From: Fragilaria crotonensis
Lineage: Eukaryota; Bacillariophyta; Fragilariophyceae; Fragilariales; Fragilariaceae
Direction of reading: 5' to 3'
NCBI GenBank assembly: GCA_022925895.1
Contig: JAKSYS010000492.1
Coordinates: 1 to 48,660 of the forward strand
Length of the DNA: 48,660 nt
Below are positions 1-13,425 of this stretch, one piece after another; positions within the stretch are counted from its first letter, which is position 1, and the number at the start of each line of letters is the position of its first letter. The notes below the pieces were generated by a model. The model was given only the letters and a program-made list of their open reading frames with translations, made no database searches and was not told the DNA's origin. The translations under genes were made by a program, and so were the position numbers.

Positions 1-2
1 AG

Positions 3-21
3 CAGAGTCCTGCACTGGGTA
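3..21 (+). repeat. Left terminal inverted repeat (19 bp)
   Basis: CAGAGTCCTGCACTGGGTA matches the reverse complement of 5172-5190 without mismatch. Bases 1-2 (AG) would be the last two bases of the left target duplication. Confidence 0.85.
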
Positions 22-59
22 TGACGCCTGTGCCCATGGGTACCCAAGGCAGCCGGTAC

Positions 60-175
60 GCAGGCTTGGACCACCCATGACCCACCCACTCTTCGCACGG
101 TCGAGCTCGGACCACCCATTACCCACCCACGCCCACTAGGTCGTACCCATACCCACCCATTACCCATTACCCGTT
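60..175 (+). repeat. Subterminal ACCCACCCATTACCC array
   Basis: Several imperfect copies of ACCACCCATTACCCACCCAC occur here and again in the right end (5037-5170), where the distal part runs as GGGTATGGGTGGGTACTGG. Repeated subterminal motifs near both TIRs are usual transposase binding sites in hAT elements; that role is inferred. The strong C/G strand bias could also fold into structure. Confidence 0.6.
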
Positions 176-429
176 GTCCGCGCGTAAAAGTCCCTGTTCG
201 ACACAAAACGAGAGCACACTGTAGTACGCACTCCGCGAACTATAACTATGGATGTGTTTGTTTAATTGCTGTTTAATACACGCTGTTTACAACACCTGTA
301 TAATATTTCATCATTCTTTTCTGGCGGTTGGCAACACTTTGATTCTCTCAAGGCAGACAAATGCAGAAGTTAAACATGCTTTTTGCACGTGCTGTCCATC
401 AAACAGCAACCCTTACTCCCCTCTCTTGA

Positions 430-1340
430 CATCGACATGTGTGACAAGCTGCACAAGCTGAAGCAGCTTGTCGCAGATCCGGCGTATTGGAAGGGCGTCG
501 CCGCTTTCGAAGTCCTTTTGAACAATCAGTTCCTGTCCCACCTATTTTGAAGGCAAGGATGCTACCTTCTGCCTTGTCTGTTTATGCTTGCTTTGTTGCA
601 ATAAAATATCACCTGAAGAAGCTTGATGGTGCTGTCAAGTAAGGCTTGAACCTGAATAATGATGATATTGTTTTGAATGACAATTCTAACAGACCATTGT
701 CTTGCAACCATCTACACAGAAGCACATGCACTTGCCTTTGCAACTCATCCAATGTATACTGAGAGGCGGACAAGGATTGCAGGTGAATTTGGAAAGTTCC
801 TTCAACTGGGGAAGCCGTCAATTAATCAACAAGCCAAGATTGCTCTCGCTTGTCTTGCAAATGGCAATGATGACCGTCATCAGAAAATGTTCGGTGAGTT
901 CGCCACTTACATTACAAGGTCCAAGCAACAATTCAAATGAAGAGATGTTTTGCAACTTCAAGGATACAATGATGAAACCGTCAGAGCTGCGGATGTTGTC
1001 CGACGACTCTGACTACAGTTCAATCAAACACCTGCTGTCTGCAGTTCACCGCAATGTAGCTGGAGCAAGTGGGCGAGAGAGAAACCACAAGTCGCCAAAA
1101 CATGTGCACAGTCGCTTGTGCCCGGTTAGGTGCTGCAAAGGTTGAGACAGGGGCGGGACTGCGATACATTTTAATGCAAAGCACCTTCTTCTTCTCCGTA
1201 AAATGGACACAACAACAAGAAGTTCTCAATTCTGCAAGTGGTGGCTGCAACATCTTGGATCTCCATTTCTTGCTGGCTGCTGCTGAAGACAATCTTGCAT
1301 GCCAGAACCTGATGATTGAAGAGGAGAATGACAATGCCTG
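430..1340 (+). pseudogene. Relic of a hAT-like transposase (3' part)
   Basis: Broken reading frames lie on the plus strand inside the TIR element. One stretch near 438-548 reads KQLVADPAYWKGVAAFEVL before a stop. Another (677-940) contains EAHALAFATHPMYTERR and then about 55 helical residues ending at FGEFATYI. A third (about 1060-1130) contains WAREKPQVAKTCAQSLVP. Their order and spacing resemble the part of hAT transposases that precedes the C-terminal dimerisation domain: an FWE-like motif, then HxLAxxLxPxY, then QxAK. Several stops and frame changes separate them, so nothing functional is encoded. The resemblance is by eye only; the element type is supported independently by the TIRs. Confidence 0.35.
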
Positions 1341-1899
1341 ACGCGGAATCTGACTGGTGGAGTCGACATGATTGCTGATGAAGATATCTTGGCTTTGGCA
1401 GACAGAAAAACAGCAGCTAAATGTATTTGATGGAAGTACAGTAAAATCATTATGGTAGCAGCAGGTATTAGAACTTGGCAGTGCTCTTCCCGATCCCCAT
1501 CCTATCTATGTAGTACTAGGTACTAAACTTTGCATACTAGTAGCTAGTAGTAGCAATACATCTAATGCCATCAGGGCTTCTCAGTTACTACTACAAAATG
1601 GTCCTGGTGTTTGTACAATTTCTTATTGTTGTAAAGTCAAATCAATTTACTCAGTTGTCGGCAAATCGTAATCATTGTACTTGGTGTACTACCAGCACCT
1701 TAGTCTACCTCCGGTGTTCAGCGATTTCAGTACACCAGTAACCAGTACACAGTCTTTTTACTACACGTTGCTTTCGTTCATAATCTGAAGTCTGAGTTAG
1801 AGATACAAAACATAATTCTTAAAGGTTTTCTCACTGTTCTACCCATGGATTTTTGTATCCCTTTATTCAATGCTGACTAGCTAGTATGATAAATGCAAA

Positions 1900-2718
1900 A
1901 GCCCCAAATATACAGGGCAGGGTCCCATTGTAATGAAAATCTGAGGCTGCATTGGAGATGCAGAACAAACCTTCTGTCAAGGATGTTGAGGGTGTGAAAT
2001 GTTTTTGACATCCTAGATTTTTAGAGTGAGCACTTTGGTTGAAAGGCAAGTCAGTGCACAAGCCCCAAATATACAGGTGCAGGGTCCCCATTGTAATGCA
2101 AAATCTGAGGGCTGCATTGGAGATGCAGAACAAATCTTCTGTCAAGGATTGTTAAGGGTGTATCAGAAATGTTTTTGACACCTAGGTTTTTGTAGTGAGC
2201 TTACTTATTGGTTGAAAGACAAGTTAGTGCACAAGCCCCAAATATACAGGGTGCGGGGACCCCTTTGTAATGCAAAATCTGAGGGCTGAATGAAAGATGC
2301 AGAAAAAATGTTCTGCCAGAGTTTGTCAAGTTTGCATTGATGATACCGACGGCATCCTTTGATTGGAGTGGGTATATATACCCATTGACTAGTGTGCAAT
2401 TCAGTGGGTAATTTGCCACAATTGCCGATACAGGTTTTTTGATTAATGAATATTCTGCAGTCAGACATTAATATTCTGGGAATTGTACTGTTGTATTTTG
2501 TTGAGTGTGTATGGATTGTATTGATGGCATCCTGAGATCCTTTCAACCTTTTTGCTCATTGACTTCTTGAAGATTCAATTATGATGCCAAAATGCGAACA
2601 AAAATACACAAAAATGATCAATACTCATTGGATTTTGGATTTTAAAATCAAAACTGGCATTTACTCCATCATCAAATGCCTGAGACTCATTTACAGAAGC
2701 TCCAGCAACGAAAGTCAA
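1900..2718 (+). repeat. Left arm of large inverted repeat, with three tandem ~165-bp units
   Basis: This segment is repeated in inverted orientation at about 2869-3706, with a spacer of about 150 bp (2719-2868). The outer part of the arm contains three direct units, each starting GCCCCAAATATACAGG (1901, 2062, 2235). The inner part is single copy and includes the palindrome GGGTATATATACCC. The two arms can encode the same peptide (MANYPLNCTLVNGYIYPLQS) from opposite strands, which shows how close the copies are. I see no protein function. Confidence 0.85.
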
Positions 2719-2868
2719 TGCTAGGGTTGTTATAGTGCAACTGACAAGCTCAGAACATAAAGTACTTCTGATTTGTGTGATTACAACACTAGTAGATAAC
2801 ATGTGATCGCATCCTAAATTTCACATTAACTTATGTCGCTAACACCAACACTAACTCCCAAAGCAAAT

Positions 2869-3706
2869 ATTGTTGCGGGAGCTTCAGCCAATGAGTCTCA
2901 GGCATTTGATGATGGAGTAAATGCCAGTTTTTGATTTTTTAAAAATCCAAAATCCATTGAGTATTGATCATTTTTGTGTATTTTTTTGTTCGCATTTTGG
3001 CATCATAATTGAATCTTCAAGAAGTCAATGAGCAAAAAAGGTTGAAAGGATCTCAGGATGCCATCAATACAATCCATACACACTCAACAAAATACAACAG
3101 TACAATTCTGCAGAATATTAATGTCTGACTGCAGAATATTCATTAATCAAAAAACCCTGTATCGGCAATTGTGGCAAATTACCCACTGAATTGCACACTA
3201 GTCAATGGGTATATATACCCACTCCAATCAAAGGATGCCGTCGGTATCATCAATGCAAACTTGACAAACTCTGGCAGAACATTTTTTCTGCATCTTTATT
3301 CAGCCCTCAGATTTTGCATTACAAAGGGGTCCCCGCACCTGTATATTTGGGGCTTGTGCACTATCTTGTCTTTCAACCAATAAGTAAGCTCACTACAAAA
3401 AACCTAGGGTGTCAAAAACATTTCTGATACACCCTTAACAATCCTTGACAGAAGATTTGTTCTGCATCTCCAATGCAGCCCTCAGATTTTGCATTACAAT
3501 GGGGACCCTGCACCCTGTATATTTGGGGCTTGTGCACTGACTTGCCTTTCAACCAATAAGTAAGCTCACTACAAAACCTAGGGTGTCAAAAACATTTCTG
3601 ATACACCCTCAACATTCCTTGACAGAAGATTTGTTCTGCATCTCCAATGCAGCCTCAGATTTTTCATTACAATGGGGACTCTGCACCCTGTATATTTGGG
3701 GCTTGG
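2869..3706 (-). repeat. Right arm of large inverted repeat
   Basis: Inverted copy of 1900-2718. Three CCTGTATATTTGGGGCTTG blocks (about 3340, 3516 and 3690) mirror the three left units. The match stops abruptly after the last block at both outer edges. The arms differ by scattered substitutions and small indels, so this is a real, somewhat aged palindrome and not an exact assembly duplication. Confidence 0.85.
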
Positions 3707-4910
3707 CTGTGCATCGCCTTGTGATTCAACCAATAAGTAAGCTCACTACAAAATCCAAGGGTGTCATGATTATCACCAATGCAACTGAAAGAGACTTTGA
3801 CAGGACCATCTTCCGCATCTCCAAGTCTGACCACAGAATATGAATTGAAGTGGAACCCCAATCTGCAAAAGTTGTGTACTCAGGGTTTTGCATACTTGTT
3901 TGCGCAACAGTCAGTTTGTATTGAAAGTTGTTAGAATCAAGAAGGGTCAACAAAACAACCGAAGAAAATACAACAAACACTGACAGAATAATTTCTCCAT
4001 GCCCATAGCTGACCGCAGTTTTTGCATTTGAGCACGGATCCTACACCAAGTAAACAAGTGTGCTGGATTTGCTTGTGCACTGAGTTTACCAGAAGTCAGT
4101 TACCATCAATGGGTGTCATCAATACCACACATAATAAAACTCAACAAATATTGACCAAAACTTTCCAATTCCCAGGTTGACCACAGATTTTGCACCTCTT
4201 TAACTAGGATCCCACACCCAAAGTGTTGATTTGTGCATTGAATTCAACAAGTGTTGATGGGCATGGATAGTACTGACAATCAAAGGGTGCTGTCAATACA
4301 CCCAATACACACTTAAGAAACCATCATGATGACAGCTAGTTTTCATTTCCAAAATGAGAATTTCTGCATAGTATTTTTATTGCATTCTGGGATCATGCAT
4401 TGAATCTTGTTCAAGAAGTCAATGAGCTTGGAAAGTGAAGCGCTTCCAAGGATGCCATCAAGCAATACAATCCAAGCAACCCACACCAGTACAATTTTGT
4501 TTTATCTCACTGTCTGCCTACTGAATATCATCCATTTAAGTGGAAAGCATCAAATGTGCTATAGTTGCAAATTGCTCATTGAATTGCCCACTAGTCAATC
4601 AGTTTGCATATCCATTGCAATCAATGGCTGCCGTCAGTACTACGACCAAAAAATCTTCATAATTCCTGACAGTTGCATTTTTTGCATCTCCATTTCAGCC
4701 CTCACATTTTGCATTTACAAAGGAATTTGGCACCCAGGACATGCTGTTCTTTGGGATTGAGGCACATTGATTTGTGTACTAGTCTATGAGTAAGCTTAGT
4801 ACATACAATCCAAGGGTGCCATCAATATCACCAATGAAGCATTGATAGGACTATTTTCTGCAACTCCAAGTCTGAACACAGAATATGAATTAAATTGGGG
4901 ATTGTGACAA
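3707..4910. repeat. Decayed copies of the internal repeat family
   Basis: Blocks at about 3740-3860 and 4790-4905 share the frame AAGT.AGCTC.CTACA.AATCCAAGGGTG...CATCTCCAAGTCTGA.CACAGAATATGAATT. The intervening sequence repeats related phrases (TTTGTGCATTGAATTCAAC, GGTGTCATCAATA). These look like older units of the family that forms the inverted repeat. No coding sequence is convincing. Confidence 0.6.
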
Positions 4911-5171
4911 TCAACATTGATTTGCGCCTCGCACCACACTAGGAAATGGTACTGGAGTGCCCTATGGCTACTAGCTACAGGATACAGGATACTTGGAGAA
5001 ATGGAGTGCAATGGTCGATTCGTGTGGGCAGGTTAGACCACCCATTACCCACCCACGATTTGCGCAGTGGAGTTTGGACCACCCATACCCACCCACCCAC
5101 TGGTTGGGCGTGCCTATACCCACCCATTATCCATGGGTATGGGTGGGTACTGGGTGGGTACTGGGTATGGG

Positions 5172-5190
5172 TACCCAGTGCAGGACTCTG
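5172..5190 (-). repeat. Right terminal inverted repeat (19 bp) and following 8-bp duplication
   Basis: TACCCAGTGCAGGACTCTG is the mirror of the left end. It is followed at 5191-5198 by GCCTGTAG, whose last two bases agree with the two bases visible before the left TIR. Confidence 0.85.
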
Positions 5191-5198
5191 GCCTGTAG

Positions 5199-6021
5199 GG
5201 TCCACAAATAACGAAAACGGAAACGAAATTCATTTGCATTCCCGTTTCAGCCGAGATTCAAGTTCTGGATTGCCAAAGATGCGTAAGTTCTAAGTTCGTA
5301 AGACCGTGACCGTTCGCACCATTACTCAGAAATCGAAGTTGAATCACGAGTCGATTAGTTCGAGCACTTGGAAACATTGAAAGTTGGATCGAAGTCACCG
5401 GTATTGCATACTGATAGTTTGTATGGACAGGCCCTCAGCCCAACAGAAATTCACTGTAAGGTCGACTGTCGAGCCTCTGAACACGGCGATGCGCTCTTTC
5501 CATATTTATTTAAAAATGTGTCGCATTAACCAGTATTTGAACAAGGCACCAGGAAATGAAATCTAATGCTCTCGTGGATTGGACCTTAAGGGAAACGTGT
5601 GCGACAGTTGATTCGATCCTTAACATTTAAACCCTCTCTTAAATGTTTAAACATATATGGGACGTTCATTTTGAAAATAACGCAGCTACGATGTTCGAAA
5701 CCTAAACTCTCAGTACTGAGTACCAGGTGCATTCCAGAAATGTGATCATGGAATCGGGAAATCAAAGGGCCTTGAATAATTGAATCACGGATGACCTACG
5801 GTTTACAACGTACTGCGAGTTATGACCGGTGGTATTTGTGATCAAAAGACTTCTTCGGGGACTCCGCCAAATGTGTCTGTTCTATGTATCTTGCACGTTC
5901 ACCTCCATACACGGCGGATTGACGAGCCATCCCTGCCCGGATCTGCCTCCCACAACATATTCATACAACGCGCAGACGACTAGCTCACAATACTGAGAAC
6001 GTTTTCTTAGTTTGCGTGACC
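5199..6021. other. Intergenic and upstream region of the PT-repeat gene
   Basis: No supported gene; a 60-residue frame at 5384-5566 has no recognisable content. A small GTAC cluster (AGTACTGAGTACCAGG) occurs around 5710-5730, about 300 bp before the start codon of the next gene. Confidence 0.5.
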
Positions 6022-8145
6022 ATGAAGTTCTCGTACTCTACTCTCATGCGACTCTTTGTTCTCGTGGTTGCTTTACCAATTGTTGCGGAGTCGGCGTTCA
6101 GGCCAGATTATCCAACCGCACAGCCTTCTGGAAGCTCCGCCCCTAGTGACTCTCCGAGTCTAAGTGTTGGTCCGAGCAGGATCCCGACCACGCAACCAAC
6201 CGCGTTCAGGCCAGATTATCCAACCGCACAGCCTTCTGGAAGCTCCGCCCCTAGTGACTCTCCGAGTCTAAGTGTTGGTCCGAGCAGGATTCCGACCACC
6301 CAACCAACTCTTCGTCCAACCCCATTTCCAACTTTTCCTCCGACGCCTCGTCCGACATCACTTCCTACCAGATCCCCGACGGCCAACCCCACCCATTCTC
6401 CAACCAAAGCGCCAACTCCCGTCCCAACACCGCCCCCAACTAAAGCTCCGACACCAGTGCCAACACCTCCGCCAACACCTGTTCCGACACCGTCGCCGAC
6501 ACCGCCACCTTCTAAAGCACCGACACCAGTTCCAACCCCTCCGCCAACATCTGCTCCAACACCGTTGCCAACTCCCCGTCCATCACCATTACCAACACCG
6601 CCCCCTACTAAAGCTCCGACACCGGTTCCAACCCCTCTTCCAACCCCTCTTCCAACACCTGCTCCAACACCATTGCCAACACCACCACCCACGAATATGC
6701 CAACATCTCCTCCAACTCCTCGTCCATCACCACTTCCAACGCCATTGCCAACGCTCCCACCTACTAAGGCCCCAACACCAGTCCCAACGCCATCCCCAAC
6801 ACCGCCCCCTACTAAAGCACCGACACCAGTCCCAACTCCTCTGCCTACACATGTTCCGACACCACTGCCAACACCGCCACCTACTAAAGCGCCGACACCA
6901 GTTCCAACCGCTCCGCCAACACCTGCTCCAACACCATTGCCGTCACCGCTCCCCACGGCCATGCCAACGTCTCCTCCAACTCCTCGTCCATCACCACTTC
7001 CAACGCCATTGCCAACACCGGCCCCTACTAAAGTTCCGACACCAGTTCCAACCCCTCTGCCAACATCTGCTCCTACACCGTTGCCAACTCCCCGTCCATC
7101 ACCATTACCAACACCGCTGCCTACTAAAGCTCCGACACCAGTCCCAACGCCTCCGCCGACACCTGTTCCGACACCATTGCCAACACCGCCACCTACTAAA
7201 GCACCGACACCAGTTCCAACCCCTCTGCCAACACCTGCTCCAACACCGTTGCCAACACCACCACCCACTAAAGCGCCGACACCAGTCCCTACACCTCTGC
7301 CAACGCCACCCCCAACACCACTACCGACACCACCACCTACTAAAGCGCCGACGCCAGTCCCAACACGACTACCGACATCGTCACCTACGAAAGCGCCGAC
7401 ACCACTGCCAACACCGCCCCCAACACCGATGCCAACTCCTCGTCCATCGCCACCTCCAACCAAGGCGCCAACGCCTCGTCCATCGCCACCTCCAACCAAA
7501 GCGCCAACGCCTTCGCCGGGTGGTGTATGCACATGTTCCATTCCTCCATATCTCACGAACGGGCTCTTTTCCCTGATCACCAAAGGCAACGCGCAAGTCT
7601 CGGCTCACAACGTTTATACTGGTCTTGCAATTGGTGGAACACTCACTGTTTATGAACCTAATACAAGCAAGACCGTAGGTAAGATGAGCTACATGCAAGC
7701 CATCTCGCCTTCCTCCAACTACAACGTGAACTTCAATGGTGGGAAGCAGTTTACCACAAACCCCTTGGGTGCGGCTGGAATCGACTTCAGTGTCTTGGAG
7801 TGTGTTGCCAGAAGTGCTAAATCGTCCGAGGTCAATGGATACAAGGTGGTTGTCTTCACCAAAGGAGGGACATACACCATGGATGATCTTCGTCCAAGCT
7901 ACTTCCAGGACTATGACAATGGCAAGACCTTGGCAATCTTCAACACATATGACCCCGTACGTTTGGCGGCTGGAGCTGGCGGACGCAAGTTCGGTCCCTC
8001 TGTGATCGCGCCGTTCTCTGATGTTACAATCGATGATAACAACGCGTTCAATGATGGGTATGTCGTTGCTAGGAGCTTCAAATCGACGCAAACGAATCAG
8101 CAACTGCATGGAAGTCCTTACAAAGGCGGACTCCAGTGCGTTTGA
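6022..8145 (+). CDS. Secreted PT-repeat protein with C-terminal choice-of-anchor A domain
   Basis: The first ATG (6022, context GTGACCATGAAG) opens a 707-residue protein. Residues 1-25 form a signal peptide ([17 protein letters not shown]). Two identical 36-residue units follow ([13 protein letters not shown] start, residues 25-96; exact 108-nt DNA repeat at 6094 and 6202). Then come about 400 residues of PT-rich repeat ([15 protein letters not shown] type), and a folded domain from about residue 503 that starts after VCTCSIPP. That domain has the choice-of-anchor A signature: a FNGGKQF/IDFSVLE segment, then [20 protein letters not shown] with a DGYVVARSF strand and a terminal HGSPYKG. In known proteins this beta-solenoid-like domain sits on secreted surface proteins. 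A role in the cell wall or extracellular adhesion is inferred. No GPI signal or membrane anchor follows it. An inverted partial copy lies at 16948-17370. Confidence 0.88.
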   Translation: MKFSYSTLMRLFVLVVALPIVAESAFRPDYPTAQPSGSSAPSDSPSLSVGPSRIPTTQPTAFRPDYPTAQPSGSSAPSDSPSLSVGPSRIPTTQPTLRPTPFPTFPPTPRPTSLPTRSPTANPTHSPTKAPTPVPTPPPTKAPTPVPTPPPTPVPTPSPTPPPSKAPTPVPTPPPTSAPTPLPTPRPSPLPTPPPTKAPTPVPTPLPTPLPTPAPTPLPTPPPTNMPTSPPTPRPSPLPTPLPTLPPTKAPTPVPTPSPTPPPTKAPTPVPTPLPTHVPTPLPTPPPTKAPTPVPTAPPTPAPTPLPSPLPTAMPTSPPTPRPSPLPTPLPTPAPTKVPTPVPTPLPTSAPTPLPTPRPSPLPTPLPTKAPTPVPTPPPTPVPTPLPTPPPTKAPTPVPTPLPTPAPTPLPTPPPTKAPTPVPTPLPTPPPTPLPTPPPTKAPTPVPTRLPTSSPTKAPTPLPTPPPTPMPTPRPSPPPTKAPTPRPSPPPTKAPTPSPGGVCTCSIPPYLTNGLFSLITKGNAQVSAHNVYTGLAIGGTLTVYEPNTSKTVGKMSYMQAISPSSNYNVNFNGGKQFTTNPLGAAGIDFSVLECVARSAKSSEVNGYKVVVFTKGGTYTMDDLRPSYFQDYDNGKTLAIFNTYDPVRLAAGAGGRKFGPSVIAPFSDVTIDDNNAFNDGYVVARSFKSTQTNQQLHGSPYKGGLQCV
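6094..6309 (+). repeat. Tandem 108-bp exact duplication within the PT-repeat gene
   Basis: The unit starting GCGTTCAGGCCAGATTATCC at 6094 recurs at 6202. Only third-position differences (GGATCCCGACCACG against GGATTCCGACCACC) appear near the end, so the duplication is recent. It adds one 36-residue unit right after the signal peptide. Confidence 0.9.
6310..7520 (+). repeat. Coding Pro-Thr minisatellite
   Basis: Codons for P-T, P-x-P-T and [11 protein letters not shown] recur for about 1.2 kb, with an irregular higher-order unit of about 30-40 residues ([12 protein letters not shown], then [13 protein letters not shown], then PRPSPLPTP). All three frames on this strand and one on the other stay open because of the low-complexity composition; only the signal-peptide frame is considered real. 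Confidence 0.9.
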
Positions 8146-9177
8146 GAGCCTGTTCCTACGGATACCCCCGCAGTCACCGGTAGGCTGTTAAAATAATAGT
8201 TTCTCACATCATAGTTCTTACTCTATAGTTAGGTCAATAGAGGTTCGTCACTCCGATATGAGAAGCACGGCTTGAACACCCTGGATTTTTGTTAATTTTA
8301 CTTGTCGATTTCGCATGCCATTTCGCGGCGAGGCAACCTCAGCACCACACAATGGACAATGCAACGGAAGGGAAGTTCTGCGGAGTGAAATAGATTCGGT
8401 AAGTTCTTGCGACGACGGGCTGCGTGCGTGAACAAACAGGCATGGCGGCTCTTGGTACGACAGATGCTGATTCATCAAGGCATGAAAGAGGAGTGCGGCG
8501 AGTGAAAGATTGCCAGACTGTAGACGGCTTTGGTAGTTCAACTGACTGAACTGACAAGGCTAGGAGCTCTCTTCGCTGGTGTCGAACGAGTGATGGCTAT
8601 GGACTCGAACTGTGCATCCCTAACACCCAGATGTGCAAGCCGTTTCTGAGCTGACAACGGGTTGTCCATTTGCCATTGACTTCTGACTCCCACAGACGTT
8701 GCGCTTTTCGGGCGAAGCCATCCTGTTGCCGCTATTCGCCAGCAAACCGCTAACGCAGGAGAGTGACAGTGGCCATCGCGTTGGCATCAGGCACAGCACT
8801 CCTCATGCCTCCGATGCTGCACAATGCATAACATACTTTGGTGTATTGGAGTATCGAGTACGACAGTACCACTATAGTTACTATTGCACTTGTAGTAGTA
8901 CCAAATTGTACAGGTCAACTCTCCGTACGCATACTCGAGTACATGGTACAACTACAGTACTGGAGTACCAGGTACTATGCAGACTTAGATGCCCCAGGCG
9001 CCAACTGTACTGTACAAAATGTGCCCCGACCTCGAAGCCAAGCATCTCCATCCCCGGTTGGTTGGCATGCGATAATAGACAACCCTCGATAAAAAGAACT
9101 TCAAGGCAAAAGTCAGATGAAGACGATTGGTGGACCTTTGGCATACACACATAGATTCGCGTCGGTGCCCAAACGCA
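8146..9177. other. Intergenic region with a GTAC cluster
   Basis: No gene is supported between 8146 and 8850; short minus-strand frames (8248-8557) look like noise. From about 8850 to 9015 the sequence is dense in GTAC palindromes (GTACTGGAGTACCAGGTAC), ending about 160 bp before the next start codon. Confidence 0.5.
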
Positions 9178-9708
9178 ATGAAGGGCTCGATGGGAAACCA
9201 AACGACGCCATCACACCCGTCAGAACAGCAAATTCTCTCGAGTAGGATTGCACTTCGTGGGGCGATTGGGGTGGCATTGGAGAAGGCGCTGGAAGATGTA
9301 CAAAACGAAATGGTTCGTGATGAACAAGTTGAGACTAGCTCTCACTCTGCATCACACCCAGAGTTCACAGCAGAGCCGTTTCAAGCAGAGCCACAGCAGC
9401 TAGTCATCTCGTCCACCACTCTCCACTACATCCAGAGTTGCTACGGAACTGTTGTGGCGAACACGGACTGGCGAGCAGCACCTGCAGCCACAATGAAGGG
9501 CCGCTTAGATCACTACAATCGTTTCCAAGGTCAGTGGCGAATCGTGGTGGATAAGTCAGCAGAAATAGCCCCTCGACCACCGGATACGGCCGTCACAAAC
9601 AGCAACGGCAAGAAAAACAATGGAAACCGTACCAAGTCGACGCACGAAGGCTTGCAGAAGATCGAGCTGGATGAGAAGGTGCAGATTCTTGTCTTTAATG
9701 ATCTATGA
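9178..9708 (+). CDS. Hypothetical protein, 176 residues
   Basis: I do not recognise this protein. The frame is open from further upstream, but the first ATG with a reasonable context is at 9178 (MKGSMGNQTTPS). The N-terminal part is helical (SRIALRGAIGVALEKALEDV). A conserved-looking core follows (LHYIQSCYGTVVANTDWR, then RLDHYNRFQGQWRIVVDK), then a basic, Asn/Lys-rich linker and a short helical end (KIELDEKVQILVFNDL). There are no membrane segments or targeting peptide. Composition and length suggest a real small nuclear or cytosolic protein, and a GTAC cluster lies just upstream as at other genes here. It could also be one exon of a larger gene. Confidence 0.45.
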   Translation: MKGSMGNQTTPSHPSEQQILSSRIALRGAIGVALEKALEDVQNEMVRDEQVETSSHSASHPEFTAEPFQAEPQQLVISSTTLHYIQSCYGTVVANTDWRAAPAATMKGRLDHYNRFQGQWRIVVDKSAEIAPRPPDTAVTNSNGKKNNGNRTKSTHEGLQKIELDEKVQILVFNDL

Positions 9709-9956
9709 CACTAGAACTATGGAGTCCTCCGCGCAGTCTAGTTCATGCATTATGATCATTTTCGCATCACTACCGTACCATAGACTCGTATCTAGTAGCA
9801 GTACTTGGTAGGTGCCGGTAGTACCGCTGCCACGTTCGCATGTTCACACACACACAAATCCAACGCTATCTTCCTGACTTGATGAAACCATTACTTCGAA
9901 TAATTGTCCCGACGGCTGCATAGATCATAGATACGTCTATCCCCCAAAGTACAACC

Positions 9957-10184
9957 ATGAGCAGCACCTCTTCCTTCCGCACCCTTCTCGTCACACATTT
10001 GGTGGTTTTTGGTGCCGGCGTTTTCGTCGGTCATGGCTTGAATGCGGATGAGTTATATGCATATCGATCCTCCACCCAGGACTCCTTTGGGTCGAGGTTG
10101 CGTCGCCGATTGACATACGGTTCCATCGCTGTGGCATCGGCGACAGTCGTCATTTTGGCCATTCGAGCTTCCCGGCGATCATAA
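9957..10184 (+). CDS. Small membrane protein, 75 residues
   Basis: ATG at 9957 has a strong eukaryotic context (ACAACCATGAGC). The protein has two hydrophobic segments: LLVTHLVVFGAGVFVGHGL at residues 10-28 and a second near residues 54-68 (YGSIAVASATVVILAI). A polar, basic loop separates them and it ends in RASRRS. It has the shape of small inner-mitochondrial or ER hairpin proteins, but I cannot name a family. It is convergent with the catalase-peroxidase gene; a short GTAC cluster (about 9765-9830) precedes it. Confidence 0.55.
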   Translation: MSSTSSFRTLLVTHLVVFGAGVFVGHGLNADELYAYRSSTQDSFGSRLRRRLTYGSIAVASATVVILAIRASRRS

Positions 10185-10467
10185 GCAGAGGAAGTGACGG
10201 AATAGAACCCGGCTCTTGTCTTGGATTAAGCTGGCGATCCAGTGGATTCAAAGGAGGCAAACACGCTCGAGATACCCAAACAGTCTGATACTAGCGGAGA
10301 TGTAATGTTTCAGGACAATATACAGTTCACCTTATATGGTCACTGGATGTTAATGCATGCCGCTGACGTTTCTATTACCTTCGATGTCTAGTACATGTTA
10401 TCATCTATTGAACTTAAGGGTGTATTCCGCACAAAGACCTTGGAACCGGAACTTTGTGTCACAGCAC

Positions 10468-13425
<2,958 letters not shown>

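Larger units (their letters stand above)
3..5190. mobile_element. 5.2 kb TIR element, hAT-like, with internal foldback
   Basis: Bases 3-21 (CAGAGTCCTGCACTGGGTA) are the exact reverse complement of bases 5172-5190, giving a perfect 19-bp terminal inverted repeat. The 8 bases after the right end are GCCTGTAG, and the only two bases visible before the left end are AG, as expected for an 8-bp target duplication. Both ends continue into subterminal arrays of ACCCACCCATTACCC-type motifs in mirror orientation (60-175 and 5037-5170). TIRs starting CAG, 8-bp duplications and repeated subterminal motifs are typical of the hAT superfamily. No intact transposase remains. The interior holds coding relics (about 430-1340), a large inverted repeat (1900-3706) and decayed related repeats to about 4910. 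The class assignment is inferred from the ends. Confidence 0.72.

Noticed and set aside
1..200. Telomeric repeat array
   Set aside because: ACCCACCCATTACCC motifs are irregular, mirrored at 5037-5170 and enclosed by TIRs, so they belong to the element ends.
6216..7589. Long open frames on both strands across the PT-repeat region (for example a Gly-Val repeat on the minus strand)
   Set aside because: They are composition shadows of the CCN-ACN codon repeat; only the plus frame has a signal peptide and a folded domain.
8248..8557. Two overlapping minus-strand frames of 97 and 72 residues
   Set aside because: No domain, signal or coding bias, and they overlap each other in different frames.
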